From Pseudopedobacter alpinus (lineage in GTDB: Bacteria > Bacteroidota > Bacteroidia > Sphingobacteriales > Sphingobacteriaceae), in NCBI RefSeq assembly GCF_042684645.1, contig NZ_JBHULV010000008.1:186001-250000 (forward strand): 64,000 nucleotides of DNA, written 5' to 3'. Each line of letters starts with the position of its first letter. Position 1 is the first letter of the stretch. Below are positions 44,309-52,947 of the stretch, piece by piece. Position numbers and translations under genes: made by a program. Under the pieces are notes generated by a model. That model worked only from the letters and a program-made list of their open reading frames with translations. It was not told the origin of the DNA and did not search any database.

Positions 44309-45163
44309 ATGATGCAATTAGTCAAAAATACAATTAAGCTGCTAATAGGGTGCTTAATTATCATTTCTTGTAATAACTCATCTAATGATAAGCCAATTGC
44401 TAAAGCTTATGATAAATATTTGTATTTAAAAGATTTAGAAAGTGTTGTGCCTAAAAATACGCATGGTAATGATAGTATTGCTATTGTAAATGCATTTATA
44501 GACCAATGGCAGCATGAGCAAGTGATGCAACACCAAGCAGAAGAAAATGTTAAAGTTGATGAAACAAGTATTCAAGCGCAATTAGAGGTTTATAGAAAAT
44601 CTTTAATTCGGTTCCAGTACGAGCAAGAGTTAATTAGGCAAAAGTTAGATACCTTGGTTTCTGACAATGAAATAAAGAAATATTACGATAGCAATAAAGA
44701 TAATTTTCAGCTAAAAAAACCAATCTTAAAAGTATCTTACATTAAACTACCACAAGGTGCGCCTAAAGTATCAATGGTTAAAAAACTTTTTGCGTCAAAA
44801 GATATGCGTGACATTGATTTATTAGAGAAATATTGTTTTAAATATTCGCCTAATTTTTCTTTGATGGATACTACTTGGCATTATACAGAAGAGTGGGAGA
44901 AAATATTTCCGATTTCTAAAATTTCAGAAAACAATTACAACAATATAAATCGTATTTTTGAAATTTCTGATAATAATGCATTATATCTCATAATTTTGCG
45001 AGATTCGAAATTTAGAGATAGTTTGTCGCCTCTGGCTTTTGAAAAAGATAACATTAAAAATCTGATTTTAAATCAGCGTAAGCTTGCCCTTATTAACCAA
45101 ATGGAGAAAGAGGTTTTTGAGGAGGCACAAAAAAATAACGAATTAGAAACATACGATAAATGA
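44309..45163 (+). CDS. SurA-like lipoprotein without clear isomerase domain
   Basis: A 284-residue lipoprotein with signal and lipobox (LIIISCNN). The N-terminal half is helical like the chaperone part of SurA (DSIAIVNAFIDQWQHEQVMQHQAEE), followed by SDNEIKKYYDSNKDNFQLKKPILKVSYIKL, the usual entry to a parvulin domain, but the catalytic part is poorly conserved. Its last 4 bases overlap the surA start, so both probably act together on outer membrane proteins in the periplasm. Confidence 0.75.
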   Translation: MMQLVKNTIKLLIGCLIIISCNNSSNDKPIAKAYDKYLYLKDLESVVPKNTHGNDSIAIVNAFIDQWQHEQVMQHQAEENVKVDETSIQAQLEVYRKSLIRFQYEQELIRQKLDTLVSDNEIKKYYDSNKDNFQLKKPILKVSYIKLPQGAPKVSMVKKLFASKDMRDIDLLEKYCFKYSPNFSLMDTTWHYTEEWEKIFPISKISENNYNNINRIFEISDNNALYLIILRDSKFRDSLSPLAFEKDNIKNLILNQRKLALINQMEKEVFEEAQKNNELETYDK

Positions 45164-46527
45164 AGAAGTATATAGTTTTAGTAGGCATCATATTGTTAAA
45201 TATTACCAATATTTATGCTCAAAATAAGGTTTTAGATAAAGTGATTGCCGTTGTTGGAGATAATATTATTTTAAAATCTGAGGTTGACCAACAGTACGCA
45301 CAATACATTGTACAAGGTAATACTGCAGATGAAAGTACAAAATGCATGTTTTTACAGAATATGTTAAGCCAAAAATTGCTAACGCAACAAGCTGTTTTAG
45401 ATTCTATAACTGTAGATGAAGAAGATATAGATGGTGAAATAAACCGTAGAATGCGTACGATGACATCAAGAGCGGGTGGGCAAGATAAGTTAGAGGAATT
45501 TTTAGGTAGATCTTTGATTCAATATAAAGACGAGATTAGACCTGAAATACAAGAACAATTAGTTGCGCAAAAAATGCAAGCAAAAATTACTGAAAAAGTA
45601 GAAGTAACTCCTTTAGAAGTTAAACGATTTTTTGATGCTTTCCCTAAAGATTCTTTACCAGAATTTGGGACAGAAGTAGAAATTGGAGAATTGGTAGTGT
45701 ATCCAGAGTTAAACAAAAAAGAAAAAGAAGTACCAAAAGATAAATTAGAAGCTTTAAGGTTAAGAATTAAAGGAGGTGATAGTTTTGCTACTTTAGCAAG
45801 ACTTTATTCTCAAGATCCAGGTTCGGCTAGAGAAGGTGGTGAATTGCCGTTTTTTGACAGACAAACAATGGCTAAAGAATTTACATCTTGGGCTTTTAAA
45901 TTAAAAGAAGGTGAAATTTCTCCGGTTTTTGAAACAGAATTTGGCTTTCATTTTTTAGAAGTAATTGAACGTAGGGGCGAACAAGTAAGAGCAAGACATA
46001 TATTAATTATTCCGGAAGTACCTGTGGAAGCTTTAGAAAGAGCTAGGGTTGAAATTGACTCAACATATCGCAAAGTAAAAGAAGGTAAATTAGATTTTTC
46101 TACAGCTGCTTCTTTATTTTCTGATGAAAACGAAACCAAATATAACGGTGGGATGATGTTGAATGCAGAAAACGTACAATCAAGAACTACTTTTATTCCT
46201 ACAGATAGGTTAGACCCTAAAGTGTTTTTAACTATTGATACCATGAAGGTTGGAACTTATTCTACCCCAGCAGTATTTTCTGATGCGAGAGGAAAAATGG
46301 GCTATAAATTTTTATATCTAAAAAGTAAAATACCTCCACATAAAGCAAGTTTAGAACAAGATTTACCAAAAATTAAAGATGCTGCTTTTGAAGATAAAAT
46401 AAATAAAACAGTAAGCCTTTGGTTTGAGAAAAGAAGAAAATCTACCTACGTTAAAATTGATAAAGACTACAGCAGTTGTGATATTTTAAAAGAGTGGATT
46501 ACTGAAACACCTACAGCGGCTAAATAA
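45160..46527 (+). CDS. surA: Periplasmic peptidyl-prolyl isomerase SurA
   Basis: A 455-residue exported chaperone for outer membrane proteins. A signal peptide (YIVLVGIILLNITNIYAQ) precedes a helical N-terminal domain (VLDKVIAVVGDNIILKSEVDQQ), a first parvulin domain at about 170-275 (FATLARLYSQDPGSAREGGELPFF; FETEFGFHFLEVIER) and a second at about 280-390 (ARHILIIPEV; FSTAASLFSDENETKYNGGMM). Translation is coupled to the preceding lipoprotein; moxR follows 1 bp after its stop. Confidence 0.93.
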   Translation: MKKYIVLVGIILLNITNIYAQNKVLDKVIAVVGDNIILKSEVDQQYAQYIVQGNTADESTKCMFLQNMLSQKLLTQQAVLDSITVDEEDIDGEINRRMRTMTSRAGGQDKLEEFLGRSLIQYKDEIRPEIQEQLVAQKMQAKITEKVEVTPLEVKRFFDAFPKDSLPEFGTEVEIGELVVYPELNKKEKEVPKDKLEALRLRIKGGDSFATLARLYSQDPGSAREGGELPFFDRQTMAKEFTSWAFKLKEGEISPVFETEFGFHFLEVIERRGEQVRARHILIIPEVPVEALERARVEIDSTYRKVKEGKLDFSTAASLFSDENETKYNGGMMLNAENVQSRTTFIPTDRLDPKVFLTIDTMKVGTYSTPAVFSDARGKMGYKFLYLKSKIPPHKASLEQDLPKIKDAAFEDKINKTVSLWFEKRRKSTYVKIDKDYSSCDILKEWITETPTAAK

Positions 46528-46528
46528 G

Positions 46529-47491
46529 ATGAATTACAATTCTGAGGCAGAAGCTATTGATGCACTTAGTGCCACTTACAAAGAGATACGCACCGAAATT
46601 TCAAAAGTAATTGTTGGGCAAGATGATGTAGTAAAATCTGTGCTGATTTCTATTTTTAGTAACGGACATTGTTTGTTAGTTGGTGTACCTGGTTTAGCAA
46701 AAACATTGTTGGTGCAAACAGTGGCAAATGTGTTAGATTTATCATTTAACCGCATACAGTTTACTCCAGATTTAATGCCTTCGGATATTATAGGAAGTGA
46801 AATTTTAGGAGACGATAGAAATTTTAAATTTATAAAAGGTCCAGTTTTCTCAAACATTATTTTAGCTGATGAAATAAACCGTACACCACCAAAAACCCAA
46901 GCTGCTTTATTAGAAGCCATGCAAGAAAAATCTGTTACCGCAGCTGGTGTATCGCATCAATTACCAAAACCATTTTTTGTTTTAGCCACACAAAACCCTA
47001 TTGAGCAAGAAGGAACTTATCCTTTGCCAGAAGCACAATTAGACCGTTTTATGTTTAATGTAAATTTAGACTACCCTTCATTTGAAGAAGAATTAAATAT
47101 TGTTAAAAATACAACCGGAAGTAAGGTTAATGAATTAAAGCGAATATTAAACGCTGATCAGATTAACTTTTTTCAACAGTTGATTAGAAAAATTCCAGTT
47201 TCTGACCATGTTTTAGAATATGCAGTGAAGTTGGTTGCCAAAACAAGACCTAAAGGGCAATATGCAACAGAAGCTGTTAGCAAATACCTATCCTGGGGTG
47301 CAGGGCCAAGAGCTTCACAAAATTTAGTAATTGGGGCAAAATGCCATGCAGCCATCAACGGAAAATACTCTCCAGATATTGAAGATATACAAGCCGTTGC
47401 AATGCCAATATTAAAACATAGGATAGTACGCAATTACAAAGCCGAGGCCGAAGGTTTAAGTACAGAACAGATTATTGAAGGTTTGTTTTAA
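46529..47491 (+). CDS. MoxR family AAA ATPase
   Basis: A 320-residue AAA+ ATPase. Walker A is GVPGLAKTLL (about residues 50-59), Walker B IILADEINRTPPKTQAALLEAM (about 110-130), followed by sensor 1 VLATQNPIEQEGTYPLPEAQLDRFMF. MoxR ATPases help assemble or mature protein complexes, often with von Willebrand-domain proteins; none is adjacent here. It ends the surA operon. Confidence 0.93.
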   Translation: MNYNSEAEAIDALSATYKEIRTEISKVIVGQDDVVKSVLISIFSNGHCLLVGVPGLAKTLLVQTVANVLDLSFNRIQFTPDLMPSDIIGSEILGDDRNFKFIKGPVFSNIILADEINRTPPKTQAALLEAMQEKSVTAAGVSHQLPKPFFVLATQNPIEQEGTYPLPEAQLDRFMFNVNLDYPSFEEELNIVKNTTGSKVNELKRILNADQINFFQQLIRKIPVSDHVLEYAVKLVAKTRPKGQYATEAVSKYLSWGAGPRASQNLVIGAKCHAAINGKYSPDIEDIQAVAMPILKHRIVRNYKAEAEGLSTEQIIEGLF

Positions 47492-47752
47492 TCAAATTCT
47501 TTTAAAATTAACTTCATTTTAATATTTTGTAAATTCCGTATTGTCTTTAAACTAAATTTGAAAAATAATTAACCTGTAAATGTATTTTGTGTTGTAACGA
47601 AGTTAATTCTCAGGCTTGTCCTGCCAATACAAATAATCATTTCAGTTAATTAAATTAACTGAAATCATAATATATTTTAATTTTATTGTTTTTTTTACTG
47701 TTGATTTATTTCTATTTAGATTTGTTTATCTATCTAATCAAATCTCAACCGT
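47492..47752. other. Intergenic region with inverted repeat before the peptide locus
   Basis: This AT-rich gap contains a perfect 12-bp inverted repeat ATTTCAGTTAAT with a 3-base loop (47639-47665), probably the end of the moxR transcript or an operator for the following locus. No gene is seen. Confidence 0.5.
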
Positions 47753-49338
47753 ATGAAATTCAAGGCCTTTGATAATGCTACCATTTCTGCTATCAGATTT
47801 TCCGAGTTATTTGGGTTTAACCCAAAATTAAGTTTTAACCAAGCTTTACAGCAACATCCTTATTACCCTAGTTTATTTAGCATAAGTGAAGTTTTAGAAC
47901 AAGAAGCAGGAATTGAAAACTTTGCTGTTAAAATAACTTTAGCGCAGTTGCAAGAAGTAAATTTACCCTGTTTGGTACATCTGAAAACTAAGGGGGGCGA
48001 ATACGCCTTAATTAGCCAAATAAAAAGCGATACAGTTTTTTATGAAATTAATGGAAAAAAGTTGAGCATAACCATTGCAGATTTTGAGAAAATTTGGACA
48101 GGCGTTGCATTGCTAACCGAAGTAGAAAAGAAGACACTCCAAAAAAGAATAAAACTAACCGACATACAGCCCTACATAATACCTGCTTTATTTTTAACTC
48201 TTTTAACTTTTATATTTCTAAATACCTACTCAGCCAGTATTTTTGAACCCTTTGTGTTTACGGGCATATTTTTGTGTTTACTAAGTGGGTTAACAGTTGT
48301 AGTATTACTGCTGATTCAAAGTTTAGGTAAAGGAAGTGCATTTATACAACAATTGTGCGGTGCAGATGCAAAACATAATTGCAACCACATTATAAATTCA
48401 AAGGCAGCAAATGTTACCCAATGGTTCTCCCTATCAGATTTAGGCTTTCTTTATTTTGCTGGTAATTTATTATTACTATTCTTTAGCCAAAATAGTACCG
48501 CAGTAATATTTATTGTTGCTTTTAATTTTTTGGCTTTGCCTTTTACGTTATGGTCTGTTTATTACCAATGGCGCATTGCTAAAACATGGTGCAGGTTATG
48601 TTTGGTAATACAAGGCTTATTTTGGGTGCAAGCTTTATTTAGCGTTTATTTTATTACACAAAGTAATTTTGATTTTAGCACAGTTGATGTGCAAAGTGTG
48701 TTGCTGTTTTTATTGGTTTACATTACCCCACCATATTATGGCTAAATAGCAAAGCATTATTTAAAAGCCAAAAACAAATTGAACCCTTAAAAGCGCAGCT
48801 TAATAAGTTTAAATACAATATAGAAGCATTTACCAACCTTTTAAAAAGCCAAAAACAATATATAGGGGCTTTGCCTAAAACTACCATTATAATGGGTAAC
48901 AAAAACGCCAGTTTAGAAGTTACCATGGTGTCTAATTCGTTTTGTAATCCTTGCGCTAAAGCACACCAGTTTTTAGAAGAATGGATAGAAAAGGGAGTAG
49001 ATTTTAAATTGAATATAGTTTACACCTTTAGCATGGCTGATGATGACCAACAAAAACTATTTTTTATACACCTAATGCAATTGCAAAAAGAAGGTTTAAA
49101 TATAGAAATGGCTTTAAAAGATTGGTACAGCAGCGATTACCAAAAATTAGCTGTTTGGAAAGATAAACACCCTGTAAAAAACAAAGCAGTAGATAAATTA
49201 CTGCTGTTAGAACAAGTAAATTGGTGCAAACTGAATGAGATAAAAGGCACACCAACTTTTTATATTAATGGTAATGAAATACCAAATGGCTACAGTTTAA
49301 AAGAATTAAAGTATGTATTGATGAACCTTGATAATTAA
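47753..49338 (+). pseudogene. VKOR-thioredoxin fusion with C39-like domain, frameshifted
   Basis: The first frame (47753-48745) begins with a C39-like domain (about 1-125) that has lost the catalytic Cys (HPYYPSLFSISEVLEQ stands at that place), then five membrane helices with a VKOR domain: the loop pair CGADAKHNC (about 202-210) and active site WCRLC (about 279-283). It stops at ITPPYYG. The next frame continues at once with LWLNSKALFKSQKQ and a DsbA/thioredoxin domain (SNSFCNPCAKAHQF, cis-Pro in KGTPTFYING) to 49338. One more C in the four-C run at 48726-48729 would join them (ITPTILWLNS). Such fusions make disulfides in exported proteins. The break may be real or a sequencing error. Confidence 0.85.
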
Positions 49339-49391
49339 CCCAAATGTTAAACTAAAATTCACAGCCTTCTAAATAAAACATAAATAGGAAA

Positions 49392-49500
49392 GGCCGCCCT
49401 AGGGGCAGCCCAACCTGGTTTTACCAACCTCTCGGTCAATAAACAACAATAAAAAATCCCAATAAGGTATTGGGTCTTTAGGTTCTTGTAAAACCTAAAG
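49392..49500 (+). promoter_or_regulatory. Structured leader before the precursor peptide gene
   Basis: Four stem-loops lie in a row: GGCCGCCC/GGGGCAGCC (49392-49410), TGGT/ACCA (49416-49426), CCCAATA/TATTGGG (49458-49474) and CTTTAGGTT/AACCTAAAG (49476-49500). The first is unusually G+C-rich for this region. They could end the VKOR transcript or form a regulatory leader for the peptide gene whose ATG is 28 bp downstream. Confidence 0.5.
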
Positions 49501-49527
49501 AATTGCAAATTTATAAAAATAAATAAC

Positions 49528-49740
49528 ATGAAAAATTTTGTAAGATTAAGCAAAAATGAAATGAAAATGGTTTTGGGTGGTGATTGGGAAGAGCAAGAGG
49601 ATCCAGGTGAAGGAGGAGGGACTGTTAGAACTTGTGGCAATAACGATGCGCCATACAATTGTGAAGGTTCTTTAATAGGTTGTTTAAACTCCTGTGTTGA
49701 AACTTACGGAAATAGATGTAGTGGTTGTACAGGTAATTAG
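49528..49740 (+). CDS. Double-glycine leader peptide with six cysteines (secreted peptide precursor)
   Basis: A 70-residue precursor. The leader MKNFVRLSKNEMKMVLGG has the hydrophobic and GG features cut by C39 peptidases of export ABC transporters. The predicted mature peptide of 52 residues begins DWEEQEDPGEGGG, acidic and Gly-rich, and carries six cysteines in its last 36 residues (RTCGN, YNCEG, IGCLNSC, RCSGC), enough for three disulfides. It lies between a VKOR/thioredoxin gene and thioredoxin, PCAT and HlyD genes, so folding and export are both provided. Bacteriocin or signal peptide are possible roles; neither is shown. Confidence 0.85.
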   Translation: MKNFVRLSKNEMKMVLGGDWEEQEDPGEGGGTVRTCGNNDAPYNCEGSLIGCLNSCVETYGNRCSGCTGN

Positions 49741-49757
49741 ATTTTAAATTATACCTA

Positions 49758-49793
49758 TGTATGCTTAAATTAATTTAAGCATACATTTTATTT
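49758..49793 (+). terminator. Terminator after the precursor peptide gene
   Basis: A perfect 28-bp palindrome with arms TGTATGCTTAAATT (49758-49785) followed by TTTTATTT. It may let the short peptide mRNA exceed the downstream message. Confidence 0.75.
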
Positions 49794-49798
49794 AAGCT

Positions 49799-50770
49799 AT
49801 GAAAAGATATCAATTCATTGTAATAGTAATTCTTGGAATTATAACTTCATGTAAATTAAAAGATTTAAATACTTTTAGACCTGTCGTAATAAGTAATATA
49901 AAATATATTGATTCTTTAAATGGGGCTTGTGGGGATTTTTTTAATAATCATAATAAATGGGTATTAGAAGGTATTGATTCTATTTCTTTACTAAATAAAA
50001 CAGTTGAGATGGATTCAACTTTTAAAGGTAGTGGAATCTCAAACTTTAGTTTGTTTTATGAAACAAAATTTTCGACTATAAAAGGAAAGAAATATATTAA
50101 TTATGAAGTTGATTTGAAGCCAGTTCATTCAGATATTTATGTTAAGAAAAAATATAAGGTTTTTGGGATGAAATCAAATCATTTAAATGAGATTGATTCT
50201 TTTTATATTTTTAAAAGCAATTACAAAAGAGGGTTTAATACGTATTTCAATGTTAATTTTATTTCTAATTTATTACCGTGGCAATTTTATATTAAAACTC
50301 CTTGTCCTCAAAATAATGCAATTAGTTTTTCTTTAAATAATTTAACATTTCAAAAAAATAAGTTTTCTAAAGAACAAAAAGAATATTTCTCAAGAATAAT
50401 CAATAATAGTTTTGTTAAATATGTTGAGAAGAATAACATGAGAGTCAAGCCACTACAAAAATTTAGAAATCAATTTTTCCTTAATTTTTATAACAACAAG
50501 AAGCGATTAATTAATGTCAAAACAGATTACTCCGTGGATTTGAATTTTAATGAGTCTTTAAATAAAGATTCCATTTATGTTGATTTTAAATATTATTCCA
50601 AGAAAAACAAAGAAATGAATATTTTAATTCCAGAGATTTTAAAAACCCGATATGTATTTAATAAAAATCATTTTGACTTGGGTAATCATGTTGATGTTAA
50701 TCTAACAATTAATTATATAATTTCAGTTTTTATAGGTAATCATAGTTTTATAAGATATGGGGAGTTTTAG
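49799..50770 (+). CDS. Lipoprotein of the peptide locus, unknown
   Basis: A 323-residue lipoprotein with signal and Cys in ILGIITSCKLKD. The rest is rich in Asn, Lys, Phe and Tyr with strand-like stretches (ISNFSLFYETKFS, KYINYEVDLKPVHSDIYVKKKYKVFG, YSVDLNFNESLNKDSIYVDFKYYS), more A+T-rich in codon use than the nuo genes. No known domain is seen. Its position between the precursor and a TlpA gene, whose start overlaps its end by 14 bp, suggests a role in this system, for example immunity or surface retention; that is an inference. Confidence 0.65.
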   Translation: MKRYQFIVIVILGIITSCKLKDLNTFRPVVISNIKYIDSLNGACGDFFNNHNKWVLEGIDSISLLNKTVEMDSTFKGSGISNFSLFYETKFSTIKGKKYINYEVDLKPVHSDIYVKKKYKVFGMKSNHLNEIDSFYIFKSNYKRGFNTYFNVNFISNLLPWQFYIKTPCPQNNAISFSLNNLTFQKNKFSKEQKEYFSRIINNSFVKYVEKNNMRVKPLQKFRNQFFLNFYNNKKRLINVKTDYSVDLNFNESLNKDSIYVDFKYYSKKNKEMNILIPEILKTRYVFNKNHFDLGNHVDVNLTINYIISVFIGNHSFIRYGEF

Positions 50771-51245
50771 CAAAAGAATAGTTTTAATTTTGGTGTGTTT
50801 TGTTGGTTTACTTCTATCTGCGAATTTAAGTGCGCAAACATTTTATGCAAATAATACACTCATAACTATTGATAAGGACACCTTAAAGCAAGCCTACTTT
50901 AAAGATAAAATTGTTCTGATGAACTTTTGGTTTATAGGCTGTTACCCTTGCATTAGAGAAATTCCAGAACTCAACAAAATAGCAGCGGAGTTTAAAGATA
51001 AAATAGTTTTTATTGCTGTTTCAAAAGATAATTCTGCAGATCAAATTAAATATTTTATCAAAAAGTTTCCTTTTTCTTTTACTCAGATTTTACCTAATAA
51101 AGAGTTGATTGAAAGCTTAGAGGTTGATTTGTATCCTACTAATTTTTTGTATAATAAACAAGGTAATTTAGTTGTCAAAACCATAGGCTATGAGGAAAAT
51201 ACGATAGCTAAATTGAGAGAGGAAATTGAAAAGTTGGTTAAATAA
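50757..51245 (+). CDS. TlpA-type thioredoxin
   Basis: A 162-residue exported thioredoxin: signal peptide (RIVLILVCFVGLLLSANLSAQ) then a thioredoxin fold with active site NFWFIGCYPCIREIPEL (CxxC at about 63-66) and cis-Pro in LYPTNFLYNKQGNLV. It should act in the periplasm, reducing or isomerising disulfides. It overlaps the preceding lipoprotein gene, tying it to the peptide locus. Confidence 0.88.
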   Translation: MGSFSKRIVLILVCFVGLLLSANLSAQTFYANNTLITIDKDTLKQAYFKDKIVLMNFWFIGCYPCIREIPELNKIAAEFKDKIVFIAVSKDNSADQIKYFIKKFPFSFTQILPNKELIESLEVDLYPTNFLYNKQGNLVVKTIGYEENTIAKLREEIEKLVK

Positions 51246-51259
51246 GCAAATCGTATTGT

Positions 51260-51535
51260 ATGAAACTCTACCGCCAAAAAGACAAAATGGATTGTGGGCC
51301 AACCTGTATACGCATGGTGGCAGCACATTATGGACGTAACTTTAGTGTACAAAGGTTACGTAACCTCTCTGGTTTTTCTAAAGAAGGTGTTTCCTTATTA
51401 GGCATAGCAGATGCTGCCGAGCAAATTGGTTTTAGGGCAACGGGAGTAAAAATTAATTTAAGCCAACTAAAAGAAGCCGTTTTACCAGTTATTTTACATT
51501 GGGGGCAAAACCATTTTGTGGTATTGTATAAATGA
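51260..51535 (+). pseudogene. Duplicated C39 peptidase fragment of the PCAT gene
   Basis: These 276 bp repeat the first 91 codons of the transporter gene at 52948 with only three base differences that I can see (ATG/TTG start, K7Q, one silent). The fragment keeps Gln6, Cys12 and His85 of the C39 site but ends at VVLYK-stop before the catalytic Asp (Asp101 in the full protein). It then runs straight into the leader of a second precursor gene at a shared AAATG. A stand-alone protein is possible but probably inactive. Confidence 0.9.
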
Positions 51536-51686
51536 AATGAAAATGGTTTAGGGTGGTGATTGGGATGAGGAAGAAGATGGAGATGACGATGGAATTGGAG
51601 GTTGTGTTAATAAATGTAGTAGCGAGTGTCCATGTTCTGATTCAAGGGATTGGTGTGTAAACGGATTATGCAAAAGCAGAAATTAA
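51531..51686 (+). pseudogene. Second six-cysteine precursor peptide, leader lost
   Basis: Read in the frame of AAT at 51531, this encodes NEMKMV, then TAG, then GGDWDEEEDGDDDGIGG and a Cys-rich end with six cysteines (GGC, NKC, SEC, PC, DWC, GLC) up to TAA at 51684. The part NEMKMV-x-GGDW equals the intact precursor at 49528 (NEMKMVLGGDW), where TTG stands in place of TAG. The N-terminal leader codons are replaced by the C39 fragment. So a second, sequence-different peptide once existed here. Confidence 0.88.
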
Positions 51687-51695
51687 ATTTTATTA

Positions 51696-51723
51696 ACAAG
51701 CTGGGAGATATCCAGCTTGTTTT
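51696..51723 (+). terminator. Terminator after the second precursor remnant
   Basis: ACAAGCTGG (51696-51704) pairs with CCAGCTTGT (51712-51720), followed by TTT. It supports the view that the remnant was an independent peptide gene. Confidence 0.8.
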
Positions 51724-51735
51724 CAACTGTAAATA

Positions 51736-52872
51736 ATGAAGACTATAATTTTTATAATTAGCCTGTATTCACTCACAATCACAAATACCTGTTTTTCTCA
51801 AATAAAACTTTACGATTTTACTTTAGAAGGTTCAATTAACTTAGATACAGGGATTGTTACTTTAGAATTGGTTGGAGATACTAGCTATTATCCAATAAAG
51901 TTGAGGCAATTATCTTCAAGAATTGTAAAGGGTAAGTTTAATTTTAAAGGCAAAATTAATCAACCAACTGCTTTTGAGATTTCTGTAGACAATAGGCAGA
52001 TATTAACTAAGCTATTTATTATTGATATAGATGAACAAAACATTGAAATTGATATAAATCAAAACAAAACGACTCCAAAAGTTAGTAATATAATTATGGA
52101 GAATGATTATCCTAAATACTTAATTGCTTTTGAAAATGTAAGATTAAAAAATAAAATATTAGACGCTAAGTGGGATAGTTTATCAAAAGCATATTCAAAT
52201 AAAATACCACCTAACATAAAAAGTGGTTTAGATAAGGAACTTAAACAAAGTTACAGAGAATTTGATAGTACTTTATTAGGTTATGTAAAAGAAAACTCTA
52301 ATTCCTATTATGCGCTTTGGACATTTATAAGACTAATACAATTTGGTTACGATGAAAAGTTTAATGCTATTTATTTGGCATTCTCGGACTCTTTAAAAGC
52401 TACTTTTGTAGGGAAACAATTAAAAAGCTATTTAGCGCAAAGCAATTATGAAGCTTTAAACATTCAGCTTAAAAATTTTAAACCATTAAATGCCACTTAT
52501 TATGAAAAAACAGCTATCAACTACGCAGCTAATAAATTTACACTTTTAGATTTTTGGTACAGCAACTGCAGTCCATGTATAGCTCAGTTTAAGCACTTAA
52601 GTTTAATTTATCAGAATTACAAGCCGCTAGGTTTTGAAATTGTTGGTATCTCTACCGATAAATTAAAAAACAAACAGTCTTGGTTAAATATGATTGCTAA
52701 GCAAAATTTGAAATGGCCGCAGTTTTTAGATGATAGCGGCGTTGAAAGTGCGAAGCTTGGTATTAGGGCTTTTCCAAGCAATATTTTGTTAGATAAGCAA
52801 GGTAAGGTTGTAGCTGTTAATCTGTTGCCATCGGAATTGGATGAATTTTTAGAAAAATATATCAAAAATTAA
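51736..52872 (+). CDS. DUF4369/TlpA thioredoxin-like protein
   Basis: A 378-residue exported protein: signal peptide (MKTIIFIISLYSLTITNTCF), an N-terminal beta-sandwich of the DUF4369 type (YDFTLEGSINLDTGIVTLEL, KGKFNFKGKINQPTAFEISV), a helical linker, and a C-terminal AhpC/TSA-type thioredoxin domain with FWYSNCSPCIAQF (CxxC at about 279-282) and FPSNILLDKQGKVV. Such proteins act as periplasmic disulfide reductases. It is the second thioredoxin in the peptide locus, just before the exporter. Confidence 0.9.
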   Translation: MKTIIFIISLYSLTITNTCFSQIKLYDFTLEGSINLDTGIVTLELVGDTSYYPIKLRQLSSRIVKGKFNFKGKINQPTAFEISVDNRQILTKLFIIDIDEQNIEIDINQNKTTPKVSNIIMENDYPKYLIAFENVRLKNKILDAKWDSLSKAYSNKIPPNIKSGLDKELKQSYREFDSTLLGYVKENSNSYYALWTFIRLIQFGYDEKFNAIYLAFSDSLKATFVGKQLKSYLAQSNYEALNIQLKNFKPLNATYYEKTAINYAANKFTLLDFWYSNCSPCIAQFKHLSLIYQNYKPLGFEIVGISTDKLKNKQSWLNMIAKQNLKWPQFLDDSGVESAKLGIRAFPSNILLDKQGKVVAVNLLPSELDEFLEKYIKN

Positions 52873-52947
52873 GTGGGATTTTTAAATTTCGTAACCTACA
52901 GTTCTGATCTTCTAACTTTTTTGATAGTTATTTAACAAAAAATAATT

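Noticed and set aside
49359..49658. Minus-strand ORF opposite the precursor gene
   Set aside because: It overlaps the structured leader and the precursor in antisense, starts in the precursor coding region and has no domain or signal.
51260..51535. Functional stand-alone C39 peptidase gene
   Set aside because: It lacks the catalytic Asp and the rest of the fold, and is almost identical to the start of the PCAT gene, so a duplication fragment is the simpler reading.
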